Assembly (NCBI GenBank): GCA_900547765.1
Contig: URIA01000004.1
Span: forward strand, 1-64,000
DNA length: 64,000 nucleotides
DNA from: an uncultured Collinsella sp.
GTDB taxonomy: Bacteria; Actinomycetota; Coriobacteriia; Coriobacteriales; Coriobacteriaceae
Direction: 5' to 3'
The notes under the pieces are model-generated. The model did not search any database, had not been told where the DNA came from, and saw nothing but the letters and a program-made list of their open reading frames with translations. This document shows, piece by piece, positions 57,524-64,000 of this stretch; the stretch's first letter is position 1, and the number at the start of each line of letters is the position of its first letter. The translations under genes were made by a program, and so were the position numbers.

Positions 57524-57552
57524 TAATCGGTAGATTTTCAGCCGCGAACGGT
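57524..57552. promoter_or_regulatory. Direct-repeat box 7 between galK and LacI gene
   Basis: TAATCGGT (57524-57531) and CGAACGGT (57545-57552) are 21 bp apart with the spacer agattttcagccg, which matches the family's T-run and CCG. Confidence 0.55.
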
Positions 57553-57600
57553 AGTGCCGTATGGACTTATGGAGCAGAAGAGCTGCAGCTAGAAAAAGTA

Positions 57601-57612
57601 GAGTACGTTAAC
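57601..57612. promoter_or_regulatory. Operator candidate gal-3
   Basis: A third GAGTACGTTAAC lies in the leader of the LacI-type gene and could serve autoregulation. Confidence 0.55.
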
Positions 57613-57630
57613 ATGCGTCCGACGATAGCG

Positions 57631-57665
57631 GCCCTCCGCGCGGGTTCAATTCCCGCGCGGAGGGC
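57631..57665 (+). repeat. Hairpin with a tRNA-like T-loop in the LacI leader
   Basis: A perfect 14-bp stem (gccctccgcgcggg and its complement) carries the 7-base loop TTCAATT closed by G-C, the exact pattern of a tRNA T-arm stacked on a 7-bp acceptor-like stem. No D-arm or anticodon arm was found upstream, so it is not a tRNA gene. Confidence 0.6.
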
Positions 57666-57705
57666 ATGCACGCTATTCAGATCTCGCAAGGGTGAAGGTG
57701 ATCCT

Positions 57706-58737
57706 GTGGCAAGGCGCCCGTCCAACGATACAAGTTCCCGTCCGGTCTCCATGGCCGACGTCGCCCGAGCTGCTGGCGTTTCGCAGCAGACGGTTTCGCG
57801 CGTCGCCAACGGCCTGCCCAATGTGAACGAGCAGACGCGCCAGCGCGTGCAAGCCGCCATGCAGGAGCTCGGCTTTCGCCCAAGCTATGCCGGGCGTTCC
57901 CTGCGCGACGGCCGCTACCATTCGGTCGGCCTATGCGTCAACGACGTCACCAAGTTTGGGAACTTGACGATGATCGACGGCATCGCCAGCGCCGCTCGCG
58001 AGCATGCTTGCGCCATCACGCTAGTTGAGATGTCCAAGACCGAGGAGTTTTCGCTTGCCGAGGCCACGCGTCGCATGGCTGCGCTACCGGTCGATGGCAT
58101 CATCATCGGCATGAGCCGCATGGCGCCCGACTTTGAGTCTTTCGATCCGCTGCCGGGAATCGGCACGGTTATCGTCACCATGTATGCGCACCCGCGCGTG
58201 ACCACGGTCGACTCCGACCATTACGGCTGCTCGCTGCTGCTTATGGATCACCTGTTTGAGCTCGGCCACGAGCAGATTCGCTATATCGGCGGTCCGTCCT
58301 TCTCGGTGGACGAGCAGTTCCGTCGTGCCGGCTGGCAAGACGCGCTCGAGCGCAGGCATATCGAGCCGGCTGAACCGCTCGAGGGCGACTGGTCTGCCAA
58401 CAGCGGCTACGAGGCCGGCAGGTATCTGGCTGAGCACGACCGTACCATGACGGCGATCTATGCGGCAAACGACCAGATGGCAAATGGCGCCATCGCCGCG
58501 CTGCGCGATAGCGGCCTGCGCGTGCCCGAGGACGTGAGCGTGGTGGGCGTTGACGATTCGCTCGACGACTTTGTCGCGCACAACGAGCTCACGACCGTAC
58601 GGTTCGATCTGCATCAGCGCGGACGCGAGGTGTTTGAGCATGCGGTTCCCAAAGAGGGAACGCCGGGCAAAACCGTTGCCATCCGTATTCCCGGTCAGCT
58701 CATCGTTCGACATAGCACGGCGGCGCCGCGCGCGTAG
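57706..58737 (+). CDS. LacI family regulator, divergent from galKT
   Basis: The GTG start after AAGGTG gives 343 residues (MARRPSNDTSSRPVSMADVARAAG). The HTH is VSMADVARAAGVSQQTVSRVA with hinge SYAGRSLRDG; the sensor domain includes IIIGMSRMAPDFESF and DVSVVGVDDSLDDFVAHNELT. It probably controls galKT through the three GTTAACGTAC sites. The 5' leader carries one of these sites and a T-loop hairpin. It is similar to the lac-linked LacI proteins, so the three form a local paralogous set. Confidence 0.88.
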   Translation: MARRPSNDTSSRPVSMADVARAAGVSQQTVSRVANGLPNVNEQTRQRVQAAMQELGFRPSYAGRSLRDGRYHSVGLCVNDVTKFGNLTMIDGIASAAREHACAITLVEMSKTEEFSLAEATRRMAALPVDGIIIGMSRMAPDFESFDPLPGIGTVIVTMYAHPRVTTVDSDHYGCSLLLMDHLFELGHEQIRYIGGPSFSVDEQFRRAGWQDALERRHIEPAEPLEGDWSANSGYEAGRYLAEHDRTMTAIYAANDQMANGAIAALRDSGLRVPEDVSVVGVDDSLDDFVAHNELTTVRFDLHQRGREVFEHAVPKEGTPGKTVAIRIPGQLIVRHSTAAPRA

Positions 58738-58866
58738 TTTGCGCAGGTAAACGGCGCGTTGCCGTATTCCAATAACAAACGGTAAGGATGCCGGCAGATG
58801 GCTGTTGGGATGCAGCCGAGTGCTATGATAGACGGGTTCTTTTGTCTATCTAGGAGGCTTTGCCTG

Positions 58867-60027
58867 ATGGAGATCACCAAGGATATCCGCTACGTTGGCG
58901 TCGACGATCACGACATTGACCTGTTCGAGGGCCAGTACGACGTGTCCGAGAACGGTATGGCATACAACAGCTACGTTATCTTGGGCGAAAAGATCGCTGT
59001 CGCCGATTCGGTCGACGGCGGTTTTGTTGATGAGTGGCTCGGCAACATCGAGGCCGTGCTCGACGGTCGCACGCCCGATTATCTGGTCGTTCACCACATG
59101 GAGCCCGATCACTCCGCTGGCATCGCCGCCTTTATGGAGCGCTATCCCCAGGCCCAGATCGTGGCCAGCATGGGCGCCTTCCGCATGATGGTTAACTACT
59201 TTGGCACCGATTACCCCGAGCGCAAGATGGTTGTCAAAGAGGGCGACGTACTCGACCTGGGCGGTCACAGCCTGACCTTCGTCGGCGCCCCCAACGTGCA
59301 CTGGCCCGAGGTGCTGTTCTCCTACGAGGCCACCGACAAGGTGCTCTTTAGTGCCGATGGCTTTGGCAAGTTCGGCGCCAACGACATCGAGGATCCGGAA
59401 GGCTGGGCCTGCGAGGCGCGCCGTTACTACTTTGGTATCGTCGGCAAGTTCGGCAAGTTCGTGCAGGCCGTGCTCAAGAAGGCCGCCGATCTGGACATCC
59501 AGATCATCTGCCCGCTCCACGGCCCCGTGCTGACCGAGAACCTGGGTTATTATCTCGACACCTACAACACCTGGTCGAGCTATCAGCCCGAGGACGAGGG
59601 CATCACAATTGCCTACGCGAGCGTCTACGGTCACCTGAAGGCTGCCGTCGAGGAGCTCGCCGCGGCACTCGAGGCTCGCGGCCAGAAGGTTTCCGTCTTT
59701 GACTTGGCTCGCGACGATATGGCCGAGGCCGTTGAGGATGCGTTCCGTTACGACCGCCTGGTGCTCGCATCCATCACCTATCAGGGCGAGATTTTCCCGT
59801 TCATGAGCACCTTTATCCACACGCTCGCCGAGCATGCCTACCAGAACCGCACTGTGGCACTCGTCGAGGCCGGCTCTTGGGCGCCCGCTGCTGCCAAGGT
59901 TATGACCAAGGAGCTCGAGGGCATGAAGGACATCACCCTGACGCAGAACAAGGTGACCGTCCTGGGTTCGCTCAACGACGCATCGCGCGCCCAGATCGAG
60001 GCCCTCGCCGACGAGCTTTCCAAGTAA
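58867..60027 (+). CDS. fprA: FprA-type A-type flavoprotein (flavodiiron protein)
   Basis: Flavodiiron proteins reduce O2 or NO and protect anaerobes. The ATG after AGGAGG gives 386 residues. The N-terminal beta-lactamase-like domain has the iron-site motif HHMEPDHSAG (H-x-E-x-D-H) and later metal ligands (NVHWPEVLF, FSADGFGKF). The C-terminal flavodoxin domain (about 250-386) has IAYASVYGHLKAAVEEL as its FMN loop. It has no direct link to the sugar genes. A bidirectional terminator follows. Confidence 0.93.
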   Translation: MEITKDIRYVGVDDHDIDLFEGQYDVSENGMAYNSYVILGEKIAVADSVDGGFVDEWLGNIEAVLDGRTPDYLVVHHMEPDHSAGIAAFMERYPQAQIVASMGAFRMMVNYFGTDYPERKMVVKEGDVLDLGGHSLTFVGAPNVHWPEVLFSYEATDKVLFSADGFGKFGANDIEDPEGWACEARRYYFGIVGKFGKFVQAVLKKAADLDIQIICPLHGPVLTENLGYYLDTYNTWSSYQPEDEGITIAYASVYGHLKAAVEELAAALEARGQKVSVFDLARDDMAEAVEDAFRYDRLVLASITYQGEIFPFMSTFIHTLAEHAYQNRTVALVEAGSWAPAAAKVMTKELEGMKDITLTQNKVTVLGSLNDASRAQIEALADELSK

Positions 60028-60049
60028 CGACATTTCACTTTCACCGTCA

Positions 60050-60090
60050 AAACCACCACAAAGGTGCCTGTCCCCTTTGTGGTGGTTTTT
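60050..60090. terminator. Bidirectional terminator between fprA and DeoR gene
   Basis: aaaccaccacaaagg and cctttgtggtggttt form a 15-bp stem followed by T-rich sequence on both strands. Its loop (tgcctgtcc) resembles those of the other dispersed palindromes. Confidence 0.88.
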
Positions 60091-60094
60091 GTAT

Positions 60095-60898
60095 TTAGGC
60101 GCGGGCGATGATGAGGGTTGGGGCGCCGGCGCCGGCGATCTCGGCGATTGAGGTGGCGACGGAGCCATCGGGGTCGCTGTCCATCACGATGGTGTTGACG
60201 TCGGCGAGCTCGGCAAAGCGGTACATGCCGCGTCCGTTAACCTTGCTGGCGTCCATGAGGGCGACGCTTTGATGGGCCGCGGCGATCATAGCCGTTTTGG
60301 TCTCGGCCATCTGGGGAAAGTCGGTCGTAAAGCCGCAGCTGGGGACAAAAGCGCCGGGGCACATGACGGCAAGGTCGGCATGGACCATTTGGAGCGCCTG
60401 CATGGTGAGCGGTCCGTACAGATAGCGATGACCTTTGCGCAGTGCCCCGCCCAGCATGACGACATCGACCGAGGGCATGCTCTCGTCGATGTAATCGGCA
60501 ATGGTAATGTCGGCCGTGATGACGGTGATGCCATCGCGCTGGTCGAGGAGCCGGACAAACTCGAGCGCCGTGGTGCCCGAGTCGACGAGCAGCGTGTCGC
60601 CGTCATTGACGAGCTCGATGGCGCTTTGCGCGATGGCCTGCTTGGCGGCGACATTGACGTTGATACGGCGATCCTGGGTGGATACGGTCAGTCGCTTCTG
60701 GAGCGACACAGCGCCACCATGCGTGCGGCGCAGCTTGCCGGACTCGGCGAGCGCGTCTAGGTCGGCGCGGGCGGTAACGGAGGACACGCCAAAAGTCTGG
60801 GCGATTTCTGCCACTTGCACTGAGGCGTTATGTTCGAGCATTTCCATAATGGCGGCGCGACGCTCATCGGCGAAAGCTCGGGTTGTTGCATGGGCCAT
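60095..60898 (-). CDS. DeoR family regulator next to aldolase gene
   Basis: This 267-residue repressor has an HTH at about 28-50 (VQVAEIAQTFGVSSVTARADLDAL) and the DeoR sensor domain with LLVDSGTTALEFV and VMLGGALRKGHRYLYGPL. GGAGCGGAT precedes the ATG. It is divergent from the class II aldolase gene. The 335-base gap holds AAGTAAG/CTTACTT (60966-60972/60990-60996) as a likely operator. Its ligand is probably a sugar phosphate of the tagatose or fructose branch. Confidence 0.87.
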   Translation of the reverse strand: MAHATTRAFADERRAAIMEMLEHNASVQVAEIAQTFGVSSVTARADLDALAESGKLRRTHGGAVSLQKRLTVSTQDRRINVNVAAKQAIAQSAIELVNDGDTLLVDSGTTALEFVRLLDQRDGITVITADITIADYIDESMPSVDVVMLGGALRKGHRYLYGPLTMQALQMVHADLAVMCPGAFVPSCGFTTDFPQMAETKTAMIAAAHQSVALMDASKVNGRGMYRFAELADVNTIVMDSDPDGSVATSIAEIAGAGAPTLIIARA

Positions 60899-61233
60899 AT
60901 CCGCTCCATCATCGTCTGAAATTTGCAGGAATTGTGTTGAGTCTATTTTCGTTCATTTTCTTTTTAAGTAAGAAAACGCCTTTCGATTACTTACTTTTTC
61001 TATAAAAGAAAGATGATCAAAGCTCAAAACTCAATTTCGAACACGCACGCTCGGGTTCGACCCCTTCCGTTTGCTTTTCAAAAATGAAGGTTGGACCTCG
61101 CGCGATGACAATATCTCGCACATGCATACCCGCTGAATTTCATACAATGAGCGCAGCAAAACGCAAGGTAAAACACCTTGTGAACAACTACGCCCGATGT
61201 CCAGATGCGGGCGAGGGAGAGGAGCAAACGCTC
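60899..61233 (+). promoter_or_regulatory. Promoter region between DeoR gene and aldolase gene
   Basis: The AT-rich left half contains the inverted repeat AAGTAAG-N17-CTTACTT and repeated TTTCG(T/A)T units, suited to a DeoR operator. TACAAT at 61143-61148 is a possible -10 for the aldolase gene. A small hairpin aaggt/acctt lies at 61165-61179. No reading frame is convincing. Confidence 0.45.
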
Positions 61234-62091
61234 ATGGCACTTGTTACCACCGAAAAGATGCTCAAGGACGCTCAGGCCGGCCACTACGCCGTCGGCGCGT
61301 TCAACGTCGAGAACCTCGAGTTCGTTATGGCCGTTCTGGCCGCTGCCGAGGAGACCAAGTCCCCCGTCATCATGCAGACCACCCCGGGCACCATCAAGAC
61401 CGCTGGTCTGGACTACTTCTACGGCATGGTCAAGGCTGCCGCCGAGCGCGCTTCCGTGCCCGTTGCCCTGCACCTCGATCACGGCGATGGCTATGACCGC
61501 TGCATGCAGGCCTTCCGCACTGGCTACACCTCCGTCATGATCGACGGTTCGCACGAGTCCTTCGAGGACAACATCGCCCTGACCAAGTCCGTCGCCGACG
61601 CTGGCCGCGCCATGGGCGTGCCCGTCGAGGCCGAGCTCGGTAAGGTTGGTGGCAAGGAGGACGACGGTCCCGCGGTTGAGGGCGAGAGCCCCTACACCGA
61701 TCCTGCCGAGGCCAAGGAGTTCGTCGAGCGCACTGGCTGCACCTCGCTGGCCATTGGCGTTGGTACCAGCCACGGCGTGTACACGAGCGATCCGCACATC
61801 GAGCAGTCCGTGGTCAAGGCCATCCGCGACGCCGTCGACGTGCCGCTGGTTCTGCACGGCACCTCCGGTGTGCCCGATGAGCAGGTTGCCGAGGCTGTGA
61901 AGAACGGTATCTGCAAGGTCAACTACGCCACCGAGCTGCGTCAGGCCTACACCAAGGGCTTCATGGCCTACATGGCCGAGAACCCTGCCTGCTTCGACCC
62001 CAAGAAGCCGGCCAAGGAGGGCATGCGTGAGATCACCGAGCTGGTTAAGATTCGCATGACCAACCTCAACTCTGTGGGCAAAGCAGAGTAA
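61234..62091 (+). CDS. Class II ketose-bisphosphate aldolase
   Basis: This zinc aldolase cleaves fructose-1,6- or tagatose-1,6-bisphosphate. The start after GAGAGGAG gives 285 residues, the size of GatY/KbaY and short class II Fba. Zinc and catalytic motifs are LHLDHGDGY (His-Leu-Asp-His), VEAELGKVGGKEDD, and LHGTSGVPDEQV. The bacterial Fba and KbaY forms cannot be told apart by eye. Because lacC makes tagatose-1,6-bisphosphate twice in this region and lacD is absent, it is the best local candidate for that step, although it may simply be the glycolytic aldolase. Confidence 0.88.
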   Translation: MALVTTEKMLKDAQAGHYAVGAFNVENLEFVMAVLAAAEETKSPVIMQTTPGTIKTAGLDYFYGMVKAAAERASVPVALHLDHGDGYDRCMQAFRTGYTSVMIDGSHESFEDNIALTKSVADAGRAMGVPVEAELGKVGGKEDDGPAVEGESPYTDPAEAKEFVERTGCTSLAIGVGTSHGVYTSDPHIEQSVVKAIRDAVDVPLVLHGTSGVPDEQVAEAVKNGICKVNYATELRQAYTKGFMAYMAENPACFDPKKPAKEGMREITELVKIRMTNLNSVGKAE

Positions 62092-62115
62092 CAGCAAGGG
62101 TACTCTGATCCCACC

Positions 62116-62268
62116 GGACGGCTTGGGCGGGTCCCCGTACTTAGTTTCCAAAACGTCCTCGCGCATGAAGGCCCCCGTTGCCTCGCTTCTACGAAGCGTT
62201 GGCAACGGGGGCCTTCGCGCTGCGGAATGATTTTGGAAACTAAGTACGGGGACCCGCCCAAGCCGTCC
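62116..62268. repeat. Nested palindromic element with 38-bp perfect arms
   Basis: Arms at 62116-62153 and 62231-62268 are perfectly complementary over 38 bases (ggacggcttgggcgggtccc at the outer end). Inside lies a second stem, gaaggcccccgttgcc/ggcaacgggggccttc (62167-62182/62201-62216), and inside that gcttc/gaagc. It has no reading frame. It may stop aldolase transcription, but there is no T-run. Confidence 0.8.
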
Positions 62269-62337
62269 TGCTCGATCGCCCTTGTGGCGTTGGGGCGGAA
62301 ATGGGTGGGGCGTCAGGGCTTCTTTGCTGATGAGGGG

Positions 62338-62547
62338 TTAGTATGCCCGGGCTTGGTTGGGGAATGACTTGTTTAGGGATGCTTGGAGCTTTTCGAAGGA
62401 TGTTCGTAAGTTGAGGCTCTGATCGGCTGAGCGCTTGGTTTTTGTGGTGGGGGAGTCGAGGAGACCGTTTCTCTGTGTCGGGGGGAAGGAGAAAAGGTTT
62501 GCATGTTTTAGGGATGGCTGCTGTGCTGCGTCATTGGAAGAATGCAT
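62338..62547 (-). CDS. Possible small hypothetical protein
   Basis: This is a 69-residue frame with GAGGAGG ten bases before its ATG. The product is polar, rich in Ser, Lys and Asn (RTSFEKLQASLNKSFPNQ), with no membrane segment. Codon use is less GC-rich at third positions than in neighbouring genes. The 530-base stretch 62269-62801 otherwise holds nothing recognisable. The call rests on the ribosome site alone. Confidence 0.35.
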   Translation of the reverse strand: MHSSNDAAQQPSLKHANLFSFPPTQRNGLLDSPTTKTKRSADQSLNLRTSFEKLQASLNKSFPNQARAY

Positions 62548-62801
62548 GCTTATGCGGCCTCCTCGATGTCCACCAAAAGATTGCGCTCGGGGTATGCTGC
62601 TAGGTCCCGTGCGCTGGCAGTATTATGCCGCGGTTGCTGCAAAGAAGCGCTAAAGAAAGGCTTAACCTGGTTTGGTGTTACGATGAAACCGCAGGTCAAG
62701 GCTATTGAGTAACACTCTTGAAAGGTTTTGAGCTTAAGGGCTTTCTAAGGTTTGTGGCGCGGATGTGGCTCGCCTGTGTGGGGCGTGTGGACGGCTCGTT
62801 C

Positions 62802-63788
62802 CTAGCGCTGCGGTGCAGCGGCACGTACTTGTTCGATGACCTTTTCCATCGTGGCGTCGATGCGGTCCTTTTTGAGTTCGCATTCCCAGATGGTTATGGG
62901 CGTCCAGCCCATTTGAGTGAGTGCTGCCACGGCAGCGCGGTCGCGCTCGACGTTGCGACGGAACTTTGCCTCCCAAAACTCAACGTTGCGCTTGGGCTGG
63001 CTGGGGTTGCACTTGGGGCAGCGGTGCCAAAAGCAGCCGTTGACGAAGATGGCGATCTTGCGGCCGGGGAAGGCGATGTCGGGTTTGCCGGGGACTTTCC
63101 ATTCCAGGCGATAACCCGTGAGTCCCGCGGCGCGCAGGCGCTGGCGAACGAGCAGCTCGGGCTTGGTGTTGGCACGCTTGTTGCCCTTCATGGACTTTTT
63201 GATGGCGGCACGACGGCGCACTAGCTCACGCTCATCGGCGGAGAGGTCCGAGGTGTCGATGCCGTCGAGCAGGCCGGGCTTGGGGCGCTTTCTGCTGCGG
63301 CGTTTGGTTTTGCGCTTGGGTTTTGCGGCGGGCTCGTCGGCCGAGGCGGTGTCGCCGCCGCCGCTGGTGCTTGCCTCAAGCCGGTCTTCCTTTAGCTCGA
63401 TCAGGGCGTCGATCAGCCCTTTGTCGGCGGGCATCCACTCAACGGTGGCGAGAGACGTGCGCGGAATCCAGCGGATGTCGAGCTGGCGGTCGTGTTTCTG
63501 GGGCTCGCCGGACTCATCGGCCAGTGAGCAGTAATAGCACTCCATGGAGAGATGGAAGTCGGGGTAGTCGTACTCAACGGTATAGAAGTCGCGCAGGTTG
63601 GTGACCTTCACCTGCAGCTCTTCCATAAGCTCGCGGCGCACGGCATCCTCGGGTGTCTCGCCGCGCATGAGCTTGCCGCCGGGGAACTCCCAAAGTCCCT
63701 GCATGTCGCCATAGCCGCGCTGCACGGCCAGCAGCTCGTCGGATCCTTCCTTGCGAATGATCCCAGCGGCAACATGAACAGTCTTCAA
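62802..63788 (-). CDS. NUDIX hydrolase fused to Vsr-type mismatch endonuclease
   Basis: This 328-residue protein joins two DNA-maintenance domains. Residues 1-130 are a MutT-like NUDIX domain with the box GGKLMRGETPEDAVRRELMEEL trimmed to family form (G-x5-E-x7-RELMEE). A basic linker (about 150-195, KPKRKTKRRSRKRPK) follows. Residues 205-328 match very-short-patch repair endonuclease Vsr: MKGNKRANTKPELLVRQRL, LEWKVPGKPDIAFPGRKIAIFVNG, CFWHRCPKC and KFRRNVERD. The TTG start after AAGGA is inferred; no ATG fits. No cytosine methylase gene adjoins it, although Vsr normally accompanies one. Confidence 0.87.
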   Translation of the reverse strand: MKTVHVAAGIIRKEGSDELLAVQRGYGDMQGLWEFPGGKLMRGETPEDAVRRELMEELQVKVTNLRDFYTVEYDYPDFHLSMECYYCSLADESGEPQKHDRQLDIRWIPRTSLATVEWMPADKGLIDALIELKEDRLEASTSGGGDTASADEPAAKPKRKTKRRSRKRPKPGLLDGIDTSDLSADERELVRRRAAIKKSMKGNKRANTKPELLVRQRLRAAGLTGYRLEWKVPGKPDIAFPGRKIAIFVNGCFWHRCPKCNPSQPKRNVEFWEAKFRRNVERDRAAVAALTQMGWTPITIWECELKKDRIDATMEKVIEQVRAAAPQR

Positions 63789-63820
63789 CAGGAGTCCTTC
63801 CTCAACATCAACACGTGACA

Positions 63821-63853
63821 GGGTAGCTACCCCTACCTTACACAACGGTAAGG
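63821..63853. promoter_or_regulatory. Two palindromes between divergent genes
   Basis: GGGTAGCTACCC (63821-63832) and CCTTAC-acaacg-GTAAGG lie in the gap between the NUDIX-Vsr gene and the divergent ABC gene. They may be operators. Confidence 0.35.
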
Positions 63854-63936
63854 CAAGCGTAAGCCATATCGATGGTAGCCGACTCGTCTTCTTGCGACTA
63901 TAGATGCCGTAGACTAATCGCAAGAAAGGACTCGGT

Positions 63937-64000
63937 ATGCAAACCACGCAAGCAGCGACCCCGGTACTGGAGGTCGCACATCTCGAAAAGGTATACGGTG
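63937..64000 (+). CDS. ABC transporter ATP-binding protein, N-terminal start
   Basis: Only the first 21 codons are in the window. They end in VLEVAHLEKVYG, the usual first strand of ABC ATPases with the aromatic residue that stacks on ATP's adenine. AAAGGA lies seven bases before the ATG. The rest, including the Walker motifs, lies beyond the window. Confidence 0.75.
   Translation, partial: MQTTQAATPVLEVAHLEKVYG

Noticed and set aside
57631..57665. A complete tRNA gene ending at the T-loop hairpin
   Set aside because: The upstream 60 bases contain no D-arm or anticodon arm and the stem closes on itself.
61050..61070. Second tRNA T-arm (cgggttcgacccc) before the aldolase gene
   Set aside because: The stem is only 3-4 bp and no other tRNA arms can be folded around it.
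62435..62653. A 72-codon plus-strand frame in the gap before the NUDIX-Vsr gene
   Set aside because: It has no ribosome site, is cysteine-rich at random, and overlaps the better minus-strand candidate.

Overview
The window is GC-rich, gene-dense bacterial chromosome. Gene content points to a gut actinobacterium of class Coriobacteriia, most likely Collinsella: mannose- and lactose-type PTS clusters, DegV, an archaeal-type topoisomerase I, FprA flavoprotein and GTG/TTG starts after strong Shine-Dalgarno sites. This assignment is from recognition of the proteins and was not tested by a search. There is no rRNA, CRISPR array, prophage or intact insertion sequence, and a single tRNA (Thr-CGT).

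Bases 1-24,900 are mainly housekeeping. In order they hold the end of a Mn-dependent pyrophosphatase, nhaA, an aspartate aminotransferase, a STAS protein, tatB-like/tatC, hypA-hypB, topoisomerase I, tmk-holB-ricT, comF, an AbiEi/DUF559-like protein, a lipoprotein solute-binding protein behind a long structured leader, ribosome hibernation factor hpf, DegV, and a five-gene run that includes a dehydrogenase with a Cys/His-rich tail and an isocitrate dehydrogenase. Two copies of a roughly 220-bp palindromic, MITE-like element lie at 2111-2338 and 16613-16829.

Bases 25,000-62,100 form a large region for host-derived sugars. A mannose-family PTS with an embedded YajC-like gene, a GntR regulator, AgaS, NagA and a LacC kinase fit an N-acetylgalactosamine/galactosamine route to tagatose-6-phosphate. 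Two lacG-lacE modules, one lacF, lacA, lacB and a second lacC form a lactose-PTS/tagatose-6-phosphate route. A class II aldolase at the right end could finish both routes in place of the absent lacD. galM, galT and galK supply part of the Leloir pathway. Three LacI, two DeoR and one GntR regulator are interspersed, with recognisable operator candidates.

The most notable pattern is a two-part direct repeat, TGAACGGT-N13-TGAACGGT with 21 bp start to start. It occurs seven times, upstream of both lacE genes, lacF, lacA, galK and the GalNAc PTS operon, although no matching regulator gene is in the window. Other oddities are a NUDIX-Vsr fusion, an orphan EIIB with Tyr in place of the phosphorylated His, a fragment of a lost second nagA, twin palindromes behind each lacG, covarying hairpin repeats flanking lacC, and a Fic gene behind a long near-perfect palindrome.
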